From Corynebacterium bovis DSM 20582 = CIP 54.80 (lineage in GTDB: Bacteria; Actinomycetota; Actinomycetes; Mycobacteriales; Mycobacteriaceae), in assembly GCF_030408615.1 (NCBI RefSeq), contig NZ_CP047187.1, positions 496,001 to 560,000 of the forward strand: a stretch of 64,000 nt of DNA. The letters are read 5' to 3'. The position numbers and the translations under genes were made by a program. The notes under the pieces are model-generated. The model was not told the DNA's origin. It was given only the letters and a program-made list of their open reading frames with translations, and made no database searches. This document shows positions 26,481-34,640 of this stretch, one piece after another; position 1 is the first letter of the stretch, and every line of letters begins with the position of its first letter.

Positions 26481-27887
26481 CTAGGAATCCGTGTCAATCA
26501 GGCGGGCGAAGATGCTCGGGGAGAGGTGGGGAACGCCGCCGTAGACACCGGAGAGATAGCGCTTCTGTCGGTTCGCGTCAGGGTGCTTGGGGAAGTCGGC
26601 GAGGCAGGTCAATTCCGTCACTCCCTCGCGGGTCTTGTCGGTGAACCAGATCTGCTCCTCCGCGAGTGGCACCGTGCTGAGCGGCGAGAGGATGTTCGCG
26701 TCGTGGGCGGTGAATATCAGCTGAGCGTGACGGGTATTGATGGCCGGGTCGGCGAATGTGGTCAGGAGAATGTCGAGGAGGTGGGGGTGCAGGCTGGAAT
26801 CGATCTCATCGACGATGAGTAGTCCGCCCCGGCGGAGCGCCTCCAGGGCGGGGACGGCGAGCACCAGCCAGGCGACGGTCCCGGCGCTTTCGTCGTCGAT
26901 GGAGAACTCCGGGGCCTCACCGGTGTCCCCGTGGTGGGTGAATGTGAGGCTCCGGACGACGTGGCGGAGCACGGCGTCGGGATCCTCGGGGCGCGCCGGC
27001 CCGTCAGGGGCTTCCGGCGACGGGTCCGGGGTTCCGGTCGAGGGGGCACCGTCGTTCTCCCGGCCCGTCGAGCTGTCGTCGTCGGTGGTGTCGTCGTCGG
27101 TGGTGGTGTCGGGACTGAACACCTCCTTGAGCTTCCGGGTCAGATCCAGGAGTGCGTCGGGGATCGCGTCCTCTCTGAGGGAGACGTCCTTGACCCCGAT
27201 GTCGGCGATCTGGAGCAGGCCCCTGATGTCCGCGAATGTCGTGGCCCCTTCCGCCAGTGAGTCGGCGAGTGACTGCAGGCGTGACCTGCGGTAGCTGTCG
27301 TTGATGCGGACGACGTCGACCCGGTCGACGAGTGACCTGGCGAGGGTGTGCAGCGGGGATGTCCGCAGCAGGAGTGCGCGGCTGAGAACGAGCTCACGGT
27401 CGGTCACGGTCGAGAGCGGTGCCGGTCGTCCGTCGATGACGAGTCGCCCACTGTCCCGGTCGCGTTCGAGGCGGGTGCGCCAGCGGCTCCGCGGCAGGTC
27501 GTAGAGCCACTCGGCGACGATGCCGTCGGCGTCGACCTCGAAGCCGTAGCGGTGGCGTCGATCGTCGAGGACGAAATCGATCTCGTAGGTGCTTGAGGCG
27601 TCGCGCGACTCGGGATCGAGGGCGAAGGGGCGCCGGAGCATGGCCGGCGCCTCCTGCCAGACCGTGGCAGAACGGTGGATGGCGGCGAACATGTACGTCA
27701 GGGCGTCGAGGATCGCCGACTTCCCGGTGGCGTTCGCGCCGAGGATGCCGAGCAGCGGGTAGGTGGACTCCGCCCAGGTCCTGTCGTCCCGGGGCTTGAG
27801 GGTGCGCAATGACGGCGTCGTGAGGTCCAGGGTGATCTCATCCCGGATGCTCCGGTGGTTCCGGACGGTGAGGCTCAGCAGGATCAT
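26481..27887 (-). CDS. AAA/SMC-like ATPase partner of the RloB-like protein
   Basis: A 468 aa ABC-type (AAA_15/AAA_21) ATPase. It starts MILLSLTVRNHRSIRDEI, with Walker A GANATGKS (50-57), a coiled or irregular middle with a very acidic linker (258-300), signature ESAGT (333-337), Walker B LLIVDEID (356-363), D-loop SSLHP (364-368) and H-loop FTAHD (His395). This is the sensor half seen in RloA, AbiLi and PARIS AriA proteins. It is the first gene of a two-gene unit with the RloB-like effector and lies inside a molybdenum gene cluster, which suggests later acquisition. Confidence 0.85.
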   Translation of the reverse strand: MILLSLTVRNHRSIRDEITLDLTTPSLRTLKPRDDRTWAESTYPLLGILGANATGKSAILDALTYMFAAIHRSATVWQEAPAMLRRPFALDPESRDASSTYEIDFVLDDRRHRYGFEVDADGIVAEWLYDLPRSRWRTRLERDRDSGRLVIDGRPAPLSTVTDRELVLSRALLLRTSPLHTLARSLVDRVDVVRINDSYRRSRLQSLADSLAEGATTFADIRGLLQIADIGVKDVSLREDAIPDALLDLTRKLKEVFSPDTTTDDDTTDDDSSTGRENDGAPSTGTPDPSPEAPDGPARPEDPDAVLRHVVRSLTFTHHGDTGEAPEFSIDDESAGTVAWLVLAVPALEALRRGGLLIVDEIDSSLHPHLLDILLTTFADPAINTRHAQLIFTAHDANILSPLSTVPLAEEQIWFTDKTREGVTELTCLADFPKHPDANRQKRYLSGVYGGVPHLSPSIFARLIDTDS

Positions 27888-27933
27888 GGTCTGACGGTAG
27901 CACTCTCCACCGCACGGAACGATTTGAGAGGGT

Positions 27934-27950
27934 GATTTTTCTCGAAAATC
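27934..27950. promoter_or_regulatory. AT-rich dyad upstream of the ATPase gene
   Basis: GATTTTT-CTCG-AAAATC is an AT-rich inverted repeat about 47 bases before the ATG at 27887, in one of the few AT-rich patches of the window. It is a candidate operator or promoter element of the defence-like pair. Confidence 0.4.
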
Positions 27951-28054
27951 GTGGAGATCGGGTCTCTCGGAGCGAACACCCGGCTAATGGCGGTGGTGCG
28001 GGGGCCGCGCCTTCCCGGGGTCGGAGCGGAGGGGCGGCACCCGCCCGCCCGGGG

Positions 28055-30244
28055 TCAGAGGGGGAGGTAGCGCACCGGCCCCCCCGCGGGGACGCCCTCG
28101 GGCGGCGTCACGAGGAGCACGTCCGCCGTGGCGTACCCGCTGAGCATGTGCGAGTGCGTCCGCGTCACGGGGGCGAGGCGCACACCGGTCGCGCCCGCGG
28201 TCCCGCCGTTCGTCCCGTCGGCGTCCACCGTCGCGTCGTCGGCGGTCCCGCCGTCCGGTGCCGCGCCACTCGCCGCCCCGACATACGCCGCCGGCGTGAG
28301 CCGCACCCGCCCCCGCCGGTCCGCCGGCAGGTCGACCGCGCTGATCCCCGGGGCCGGCCCGGGCGCCGCACCCCCGCGCAGCACGGAGAGCGCCGGTTCG
28401 ACGAACGAGTGCAACGCCACGTGCGCGGCCAGCGGGTTGCCCGGCGCGCCGACGACGATCTGGGTCCGCGGCCCGTCGGCGTCACCGGCGGCGTCACCGT
28501 CGGTGTCACGGTCGGCCCCGCTGCCCCCGTCACGGTCCGCGCCGCCCGCCGCCGCGCCGCCGACCCGCCGCGTCGTGAGCAGCGTCGGGTGCCCGGGCGC
28601 ACACCGGACGGAGTCGGCGAGCACGGCGTCGGCCCCCGCGGTGATGACCTGCCGCGCGAAGTCCTGACCGGAGTGCCCCGAGCCCCCGGTGACGACGACC
28701 ACGTCGGCGGCGCGGGTCGCCGGGTCGGTGAACCAGGCGGCGACCGCGTCGGGGTCGTCGGGGAGACGCACCGTCGAGGTCACCCGCGCGCCCCACCCGG
28801 TGAGCAGCGCGGGGAAGGACCGGCTGAAGGCGTCGCGGACCTCGCCCGGACCGGGCAGGCCGGTGGTCACGACCTCGTTGCCCGTGAACGCGAGCGCGAC
28901 CGTCGGCGGGGCGAGCGCCTCCACCGCGTCGACACCGCACGTGGACAGCAGCGCGAGGTGGCGGGCGGACAGCGTCGTCCCCGCCCTGACCAGGACCTCC
29001 CCGGCGGCGAGTTCCTCACCCGCGTGCCGGATGTCCGCCCCGGGGCGCGGCGGGCGGCCGCTGTCCGGGGTGAGGGTCGTGCCGTCGAGCGTGACGTGCT
29101 CGGACCGGACGACCGCCTCCGCCCCGCGCGGCAGCAGCGACCCGGTGAGCACGGGCAACGCCTCGCCGGGGTGCAGGTCACCGCCGGTGCGGTGGATGTT
29201 GCGGCCCTGCGCGCCGGCGGCGGGCGCGGCGAGGACGCGCCACGGGGGCGGCCCGGCGACGGCGTACCCGTCCATCGCCGAGGACGTGTAGTGGGGGACG
29301 TCGACGGGGGAGTGGACGTCGGCCACCGGCACGGTCCCCGTCTCCGGGGGGAGGGACGACGCCGCCCTCCGCCTCCGCCGGACCATCGCCTCCGCGGTGG
29401 CGGTGACGCGGCGGCGCGCCTCGGCCCAGTCGACCGGGGTGTGGGCGGGCGCAGGTGTCTCGGCCGCGGCAGGCGCGGGTGTCTCGGGCGTGGCGGGCGC
29501 GGGTGTCTCGGGCGTGGCGGGCGGCGCGCCGACGCCGTGGGCGCGGGCGTCTTCCCACGTGTCGACGTCGGCCGCCGCGGACGCCGGCACCGGGACCCGA
29601 CGCAGGTCGAGGCCGCGGAGCACCCGCATGACGGACCCGCCGGTCACGCCGGCGAACGCGGCGCGGGCGGCGTCGAGGCGGAGCAGGGTGAGGAGCGGCT
29701 GGTCGCGGCCGTCGGCGACGGCGATCCACCCGTCGGGCGCGGGGTCGGGGGAGGCGTGGTGCGTGGCGCCGTGCGAGGCGTCGGGCGCGCTGTCCGACCC
29801 GGCGGGCGGCTCCGCCGCGGCGGCGAGCAGCGCCTCGACCCCCTCGCGGGGCGCGGGCATGTCGGCGGCGAGGCAGAGGACGAGGGCGTCGCCGGCACGC
29901 GCCACGTCCGCGCCGGGCACCGACGCCCCGCCGGCGCACGCCCCGCCACGCCCCGACCCCCCGCCGAGCGCGGCGACACCGGCGGCCAGGGCGGCGGCCG
30001 GCCCGGACAGCGGCGGGTCCTCCCGCACGCGGTGCACGTGCGGCGGCAGCGGCATCGGCGGGCCGACGACGACCACGCTCCCGCCCCGCGGCGCCGCGGC
30101 GAGCGCCCGGTCGATGAGACGCCGCCCCGCACCGTCGCTGAGCAGCGGCTTCGGAGGCAGGGTCGCGGGGTCGGGCGCGGAGGCGGTGAGCCGGCGGCCC
30201 GCACCCCCGGCGACGACCACCGTGTGGACGACCGGGGCGCTCAT
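28055..30244 (-). CDS. MobA-MoeA fusion: molybdenum cofactor nucleotidyltransferase and molybdenumtransferase
   Basis: A 729 aa two-domain protein. Residues 1 to about 235 are a MobA-like nucleotidyltransferase with VVVAGGAGRRL (9-19), PPKPLL (30-35), LAADMPAPREG (125-135) and the terminal DVDTWEDA (226-233). A TPETPAPA repeat linker (241-270) joins a MoeA domain (270-729) with YTSSAMDGYAVAG (319-331), GSLLPRGAEAVVR, TGNEVV, TGGSGHSGQDF and GAPGNPLAAHV. Fusion of guanylyl transfer and metal insertion would let one polypeptide finish the cofactor. The ATG overlaps the moaD stop (ATGA). A GACGACGCC repeat is read through near residues 288-301. Confidence 0.88.
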   Translation of the reverse strand: MSAPVVHTVVVAGGAGRRLTASAPDPATLPPKPLLSDGAGRRLIDRALAAAPRGGSVVVVGPPMPLPPHVHRVREDPPLSGPAAALAAGVAALGGGSGRGGACAGGASVPGADVARAGDALVLCLAADMPAPREGVEALLAAAAEPPAGSDSAPDASHGATHHASPDPAPDGWIAVADGRDQPLLTLLRLDAARAAFAGVTGGSVMRVLRGLDLRRVPVPASAAADVDTWEDARAHGVGAPPATPETPAPATPETPAPAAAETPAPAHTPVDWAEARRRVTATAEAMVRRRRRAASSLPPETGTVPVADVHSPVDVPHYTSSAMDGYAVAGPPPWRVLAAPAAGAQGRNIHRTGGDLHPGEALPVLTGSLLPRGAEAVVRSEHVTLDGTTLTPDSGRPPRPGADIRHAGEELAAGEVLVRAGTTLSARHLALLSTCGVDAVEALAPPTVALAFTGNEVVTTGLPGPGEVRDAFSRSFPALLTGWGARVTSTVRLPDDPDAVAAWFTDPATRAADVVVVTGGSGHSGQDFARQVITAGADAVLADSVRCAPGHPTLLTTRRVGGAAAGGADRDGGSGADRDTDGDAAGDADGPRTQIVVGAPGNPLAAHVALHSFVEPALSVLRGGAAPGPAPGISAVDLPADRRGRVRLTPAAYVGAASGAAPDGGTADDATVDADGTNGGTAGATGVRLAPVTRTHSHMLSGYATADVLLVTPPEGVPAGGPVRYLPL
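29341..29380 (+). repeat. GACGACGCC hairpin repeat inside the MobA-MoeA gene
   Basis: GGAGGG-ACGACGCCG-CCCTCC is a hairpin, antisense to codons for RRRRRAASSLPP at the start of the MoeA domain. Confidence 0.55.
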
Positions 30245-30498
30245 CCGCCGGCGAAGGGCGGGAGGACGTCCACCCCTTCGTGCCCGGTGAGGACGACGTC
30301 CCGGCCGCTGCGGCGTCCGTCGACAAGGAACGTGCACCGGTCGAACACCCCGGCGAGGGACATCCCGGCGGCCGTGCGGTCCGTGTGCGCGGCCCCCAGG
30401 TCGGTGAGCAGGCCGTCCAACGCGCCCTGGTAGTCGACCGATTCGCTGTCGACACCCCGGGCCGCGCGGGCGGCGGCGAAGTACCGGATCGTGACCAT
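30241..30498 (-). CDS. moaD: Molybdopterin synthase sulfur-carrier subunit MoaD
   Basis: An 85 aa ubiquitin-like protein ending in PPFAGG, the GG tail that is adenylated and thiocarboxylated. It starts MVTIRYFAAARAARGV, typical of MoaD. Partners are MoaE (31692) and MoeB (32261), transcribed divergently from it. The stop overlaps the start of the MobA-MoeA fusion. The 90-base gap to moaC must hold both divergent promoters. Confidence 0.93.
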   Translation of the reverse strand: MVTIRYFAAARAARGVDSESVDYQGALDGLLTDLGAAHTDRTAAGMSLAGVFDRCTFLVDGRRSGRDVVLTGHEGVDVLPPFAGG

Positions 30499-30588
30499 GA
30501 CGCCGATCCTAGGCCGGGTACCGTGGACGGGACGAGTCCGGCACGATCCGTGCCGCACGGGACACGACACTCGGGAGGGCAACGACCC

Positions 30589-31143
30589 ATGGCAGCTCCG
30601 GACCCCACCGGCCACACCGACGACACGACCGCCCCGGCGCAGCCGGACCCGGCGGCGGCGACCCCCACGTCCGCGTCGACGGGCCTCACGCACGTCCGCG
30701 CGGACGGGTCGGCCCACATGGTCGACGTCACCGCGAAGGCGGAGACGACCCGCACGGCCGTCGCCACCGCGACGGTCCGCACGACGCCGCAGGTCGTCGA
30801 CATGATCTTCGACGCCGACCTGCCGAAGGGCGACGCCCTGCCCGTCGCGCGGGTCGCCGGGATCATGGGCGCCAAGCGCACCCCGGAGATCATCCCGCTG
30901 TGCCACCCCCTGCCGCTCGGGCGGATCACGGTGGACTTCGCCCGCCGGGACGGGGCGGTCGTCATCACGGGCAGCGTGAAGACCCGCGGGGTGACCGGCG
31001 TGGAGATGGAGGCGCTCACGGCGGTGACGACGGCCGCGCTCACCGTCTACGACATGATCAAGGCGGTCGACCGGCACGCGGTCATCGACGACGTCCACGT
31101 GCTGTCGAAGTCCGGCGGGAAGTCGGGTGACTGGAGTGTCTGA
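30589..31143 (+). CDS. moaC: Cyclic pyranopterin monophosphate synthase MoaC
   Basis: Works after MoaA to form cyclic pyranopterin. The 184 aa protein has a low-complexity extension of about 32 residues, then THVRADGSAHMVDVTAKAETTR, LPLCHPLPL-type IIPLCHPLPLGRI, GVTGVEMEALTAVT and DMIKAVDR, the full MoaC set. The ATG at 30589 follows GGGAGGG. First gene of a + strand operon moaC-mog-moaE-moeB with 1-8 base overlaps or gaps. Confidence 0.97.
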   Translation: MAAPDPTGHTDDTTAPAQPDPAAATPTSASTGLTHVRADGSAHMVDVTAKAETTRTAVATATVRTTPQVVDMIFDADLPKGDALPVARVAGIMGAKRTPEIIPLCHPLPLGRITVDFARRDGAVVITGSVKTRGVTGVEMEALTAVTTAALTVYDMIKAVDRHAVIDDVHVLSKSGGKSGDWSV

Positions 31144-31144
31144 C

Positions 31145-31699
31145 GTGTCCGACCACACCACCCCGCACGGCACCTCCGCCGACCACACGACCCCGGACCA
31201 CACCACCCCGGCCGCGCCGCGCGACGCCCTCGTCGTCGTCGCCTCGACCCGGGCCGCCGCGGGCGTCTACCGGGACACCTCCGGCGCCCTCGCGGTGGAG
31301 TGGCTGCGCTCCCGCGGGTTCACCACCCCGGACGCGGTCGTCGTCCCGGACGCCGACATCCCCCGCCACCTCGGTGACCTGCTGTCCCGGCCCGACGACC
31401 TGCCCCGGGTCCTGCTCACCACCGGCGGCACGGGCCCGGCGGACGACGACCTCACCGTCGGCGCGGTCCGCCCGCACCTCGACCGCGAGTTCCCCGGCGT
31501 CATGGCCGAGTTCTGGCGGCGCGGCGCGGAGTCCGTGCCCACCGCCGTCCTCTCCGGTGGGGTGGCCGGGACGGTCGGGCGGACGTTCGTCATGACCCTG
31601 CCCGGGTCGCGGGGCGGGGTGCGCGACGGCATCGCCGTGCTCGACCCGCTCATCGACCATCTCACCGCCCTGCTCGAGGGAAGGACCGCGCATGACTGA
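31145..31699 (+). CDS. mog: Molybdopterin adenylyltransferase (MogA/MoaB family)
   Basis: Adenylates molybdopterin before metal insertion by MoeA. The 184 aa protein has VVVASTRAAAGVYRDTSGAL, LLTTGGTGPADDDLT (the family's TTGGTG motif), and LPGSRGGVRDGI. I start at GTG 31145, one base past the moaC stop, because GGAG is 8-11 bases upstream; GTG 31127 is possible and would overlap moaC. The 3' end overlaps moaE by 8 bases. Confidence 0.93.
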   Translation: MSDHTTPHGTSADHTTPDHTTPAAPRDALVVVASTRAAAGVYRDTSGALAVEWLRSRGFTTPDAVVVPDADIPRHLGDLLSRPDDLPRVLLTTGGTGPADDDLTVGAVRPHLDREFPGVMAEFWRRGAESVPTAVLSGGVAGTVGRTFVMTLPGSRGGVRDGIAVLDPLIDHLTALLEGRTAHD

Positions 31700-32264
31700 C
31701 ACCGACCCCGCGACGCCGGGCACGCCCGCCCCGGCCGCCGACGCCGACGCTCCGGCCGCCGCGACCGGCCCGGCCGACGCCGCCCCCGCCGCCGACCCCG
31801 CGACCACCCCGGCCGCCGACCCCGCGACCGGCACCACCACGGGCCTCGTCGGGGCGGTCATCGTCGACACCCCCCTGGAGGACCTCCTGCCCGCCGCGCG
31901 CCGGGACACGGCGACGGACGCGACGGGGGCCGTCGTCACCTTCGAGGGCGTCGTCCGTGACCATGACGGCGGGCGGGCCGTCACGGCGTTGACGTACACG
32001 GCGCACCCGGACGCGGAACGGGTCATGGCCGAGGTCGTCGCCGCGTGCGTGCGGGACCACCCGGGCGTGCGGGTGTGGGCGGCGCACCGGGTCGGGCCGC
32101 TCGGCATCGGTGACCTGGCCTTCGCGGTCGTGTGCGCGTCGGCGCACCGGGGTCCGGCGTTCGCGGCGGTCGCGGATGTCGCCGACCGGGTGAAGTCCGG
32201 GGTGCCGGTGTGGAAGGAGCAGCGGTTGGCGGACGGGTCGACGGACTGGGTGGGCCTGTCGTGA
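31692..32264 (+). CDS. moaE: Molybdopterin synthase catalytic subunit MoaE
   Basis: Transfers sulfur from MoaD thiocarboxylate to cyclic pyranopterin. The 190 aa protein has an Ala/Pro/Asp-rich extension of about 45 residues, then ATGAVVTFEGVVRDHDGG, LTYTAHPDAE, HRVGPLGIGD and VKSGVPVWKEQ, where the last Lys pair is catalytic in the family. It overlaps mog by 8 bases and moeB by 4 (GTGA). Confidence 0.96.
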   Translation: MTDTDPATPGTPAPAADADAPAAATGPADAAPAADPATTPAADPATGTTTGLVGAVIVDTPLEDLLPAARRDTATDATGAVVTFEGVVRDHDGGRAVTALTYTAHPDAERVMAEVVAACVRDHPGVRVWAAHRVGPLGIGDLAFAVVCASAHRGPAFAAVADVADRVKSGVPVWKEQRLADGSTDWVGLS

Positions 32265-33655
32265 CCGCCGACGGCACCCCCGCGCCGGGCACGACGCCCG
32301 ACGGCACCACCGCGCCGGGCACGACCCCCGCGCCGGGCACCCCTGACGTCGACATCTCCCGGTTCCGCCGCCAGGTCACCCTCCCGGGGTTCGGCGTCGC
32401 GGGCCAGACGGCGCTCGCCCGGGCGCACGTCGCGGTCGTCGGCGCGGGCGGCCTCGGGTCGCCGGCGTTGCTCTACCTCGCCGCGGCGGGCGTGGGCACG
32501 GTGACGGTCGTCGACGACGACGCCGTCGAGCTGTCCAACCTCCACCGCCAGGTCGTCCACCGGCAGGACGCGGTGGGGGAGCCGAAGGTGGCGTCAGCCC
32601 GCGCGACCATGCACGCGATCAACACAGATGTGACAGTTCGGACGGTCGCGGCCCGGCTCACCGACGACACCGCCTGCGACATCCTCACCGGCGCTGATGT
32701 CGTCATCGACGGCACCGACAACTTCGAGGCCCGCCACGCCGTGTCACGGGCGTGCGCCGTCCTCGGCGTGCCGCACGTGTGGGGGTCCGTGCTCGGCTTC
32801 GACGCCCAGATGTCCGTCTTCCACGCCGGCCACGGCCCGGTCTACGAGGACGTCTTCCCGGCCCCGCCGGCACCCGGCTCCGTCCCGTCGTGCGCGGAGG
32901 CGGGGGTGCTCGGGCCGCTCGTGGGGACCGTCGGCACGGCGATGGCCCTCGAGGCGGTGAAGGTCGTCACGGGGGTCGGTGAGCCGTTGCGGGGCGTCGT
33001 CGCCTACCTCACGGGGCTCACGGGCAGGTGGGAGTACATCCCGGTCGTCGCCGACCCTGCGGTCGCCGAGGCTCTCCGGGGGAGGGGGAGGACGCCCCCC
33101 TCCGCGGCCCCCGCGTCCCCGCCGACGGTGACCGCCGCCCCGGCGACCGCGTCCGCGCCCGACGCCGACGCCGACGCCGCCGCGGCCCCGGACCCGGACC
33201 CGACCCCGACCGCGGACCCGCGGGACGACCCCACCACGGACCTGCGGGAGGACCCGACCACGGACCCGCGGGACGACCCGGCCGCGGGCGCAGGCACGGA
33301 CCCGGCGGGCGTCACCGACCTCATCGACGTGCGCGAACCCGGGGAGTACGAGGCCTTCCACATCCCCGGCGCCCGGAACGTCCCGGTGAGCGTCCTCGAC
33401 GCCGCCGAGCGGGAGGGTGGCGGCCCGGCGGTCGTCCGCGCGGCGGGCCTCGCCGCCCCGGAGGACGCCCCGGCCCCCACTCAGCCCGACACCCCCGCCC
33501 CGGCCGCCACCCGGTCCGTGCTCGTCTACTGCCTGTCCGGCTCCCGCTCCGCGCGCGTCGCCGCGATGCTCACGGCCGCGGGCGTGCCCGGGGTCCGCGA
33601 CTACCCGGGCGGGATCACCGCGTGGCTCGACCGGCGGACGGGCCGGGGCCGCTGA
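32261..33655 (+). CDS. moeB: MoeB-type adenylyltransferase with C-terminal rhodanese domain
   Basis: Activates the MoaD C-terminus with ATP and can pass on sulfur. The 464 aa protein has an E1-like domain (30-260) with GAGGLGSP (61-68), VDDDAVELSNLHRQ (84-97), DGTDNFEARH (150-159) and Cys211 in SVPSCAE. An acidic A/P/D linker (265-350) contains a GACGACGCC-type repeat copy. The rhodanese domain (350-464) has DLIDVREPGEYEAFHIPGA and active-site Cys424 in VYCLSGSRS. The zinc CxxC pairs of E. coli MoeB are not seen. The last 41 bases overlap fdhD on the other strand. Confidence 0.92.
   Translation: MTADGTPAPGTTPDGTTAPGTTPAPGTPDVDISRFRRQVTLPGFGVAGQTALARAHVAVVGAGGLGSPALLYLAAAGVGTVTVVDDDAVELSNLHRQVVHRQDAVGEPKVASARATMHAINTDVTVRTVAARLTDDTACDILTGADVVIDGTDNFEARHAVSRACAVLGVPHVWGSVLGFDAQMSVFHAGHGPVYEDVFPAPPAPGSVPSCAEAGVLGPLVGTVGTAMALEAVKVVTGVGEPLRGVVAYLTGLTGRWEYIPVVADPAVAEALRGRGRTPPSAAPASPPTVTAAPATASAPDADADAAAAPDPDPTPTADPRDDPTTDLREDPTTDPRDDPAAGAGTDPAGVTDLIDVREPGEYEAFHIPGARNVPVSVLDAAEREGGGPAVVRAAGLAAPEDAPAPTQPDTPAPAATRSVLVYCLSGSRSARVAAMLTAAGVPGVRDYPGGITAWLDRRTGRGR
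33074..33110 (+). repeat. GACGACGCC-type hairpin repeat inside moeB linker
   Basis: GGAGGGGG-AGGACG-CCCCCCTCC-GCGGCC encodes part of the linker between the E1-like and rhodanese domains (about residues 271-283). Confidence 0.55.
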
Positions 33656-34631
33656 GGGGAGCCGTCGTCCCCTCCGGCGCGAGCTCCCCCGAGTACAGGT
33701 TGAACCGGGAGTCCCGGGTGAACCCCGTGAGGAACAGGCCCGCCTCCCGGGCGAGGTCCACGGCCAGCGACGTCGCCGCCGACACCGCCACCAGCCCGGA
33801 GAACCCGGCGAGCACCGCCTTCTGCACGAGCTCGAAGGACGCCCGCGAACTCATGACGAGGAACATCCCCTCCGCCGGCAGCCGCCCCTCCATGAGCAGC
33901 GCGCCGATGACCTTGTCCGCCGCGTTGTGCCGGCCGACGTCCTCGCGGATGAGCACCGGCTCGCCGTCGGCGGTGAACGCCCCCGCCGCGTGCACCCCGC
34001 CCGTGCGGCGGAAGGCCTTCTGCCCCGCGCTGAGCTTCGGCGGGAGGGACACGACGAGCCGCGCGTCCGGGCGGACCGGCACGATCGGGTACCGCCGCCG
34101 CTGGACGAGCTGGTCGACGGACGTCGTGCCGCACACCCCGCACGCCGACGACGTCGTCAGCGTCCGCACCGGCAGCGGCGCCCGCCCGCCCGGGCCGGTC
34201 GGCCCGGTGAGCGTGACGTCGAGGGTGTTGTACGTGTTCTCCCCGTAGGGGCCGACCGCGCCCGCGCAGTAGCGCATCGTGTGGACGTCCTCGCGGTCGG
34301 CGATGACGCCCTCGGCGTGGAGGAGGCCGTGGACCAGCTCCATGTCGTGGCCGGGGGTGCGCATCGTCGTCGAGAAGTCGGTGCCGTCGACGCGGATCTG
34401 CAACGGCTCCTCGACCGCGAGGGAGTCCGCGCGCGTGTCCGTGGTCACCGTCACGGGGGACGACGCCGCCTCCCCGCGGCCGCCCGCCCCCGTCGTCCCG
34501 GACGCCGTGTCCGGTGCGGCCGGGTCCGGGCGCGTGCCCGTGCCGCCGGTGCCGCCCGTGCCGCCACCCGCCGCGGCGGGCTCCAGCCGGACCTTCGTCA
34601 CCCGCGCCGTGCCGGTGAGCCGTCGCCCCAT
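33615..34631 (-). CDS. fdhD: Formate dehydrogenase accessory sulfurtransferase FdhD
   Basis: Delivers sulfur to the molybdenum cofactor of formate dehydrogenase. The 338 aa protein has an extra G/T/P-rich insert (about 20-60), EEPLQIRVDG (74-83), RTPGHDMELVHGLLHAEGVI, the catalytic SSACGVCG pair (Cys164, Cys167), ALLMEGRLP and SSRASFELVQKAVLAGF. It lies 9 bases after fdhF. The 3' end overlaps moeB antisense by 41 bases. A GACGACGCC repeat lies under the N-terminal insert. Confidence 0.95.
   Translation of the reverse strand: MGRRLTGTARVTKVRLEPAAAGGGTGGTGGTGTRPDPAAPDTASGTTGAGGRGEAASSPVTVTTDTRADSLAVEEPLQIRVDGTDFSTTMRTPGHDMELVHGLLHAEGVIADREDVHTMRYCAGAVGPYGENTYNTLDVTLTGPTGPGGRAPLPVRTLTTSSACGVCGTTSVDQLVQRRRYPIVPVRPDARLVVSLPPKLSAGQKAFRRTGGVHAAGAFTADGEPVLIREDVGRHNAADKVIGALLMEGRLPAEGMFLVMSSRASFELVQKAVLAGFSGLVAVSAATSLAVDLAREAGLFLTGFTRDSRFNLYSGELAPEGTTAPLSGPGPSAGRATR
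34453..34486 (+). repeat. GACGACGCC repeat inside fdhD
   Basis: GGGGGACGACGCCGCC and TCCCCGCGGCC lie under the low-complexity N-terminal insert of FdhD. Confidence 0.45.
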
Positions 34632-34640
34632 GCCCGCCGC

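Noticed and set aside
27932..30433. An 833-codon + strand frame opposite MobA-MoeA
   Set aside because: R/G/P/H-rich antisense shadow; the - strand frame has all MobA and MoeA motifs.
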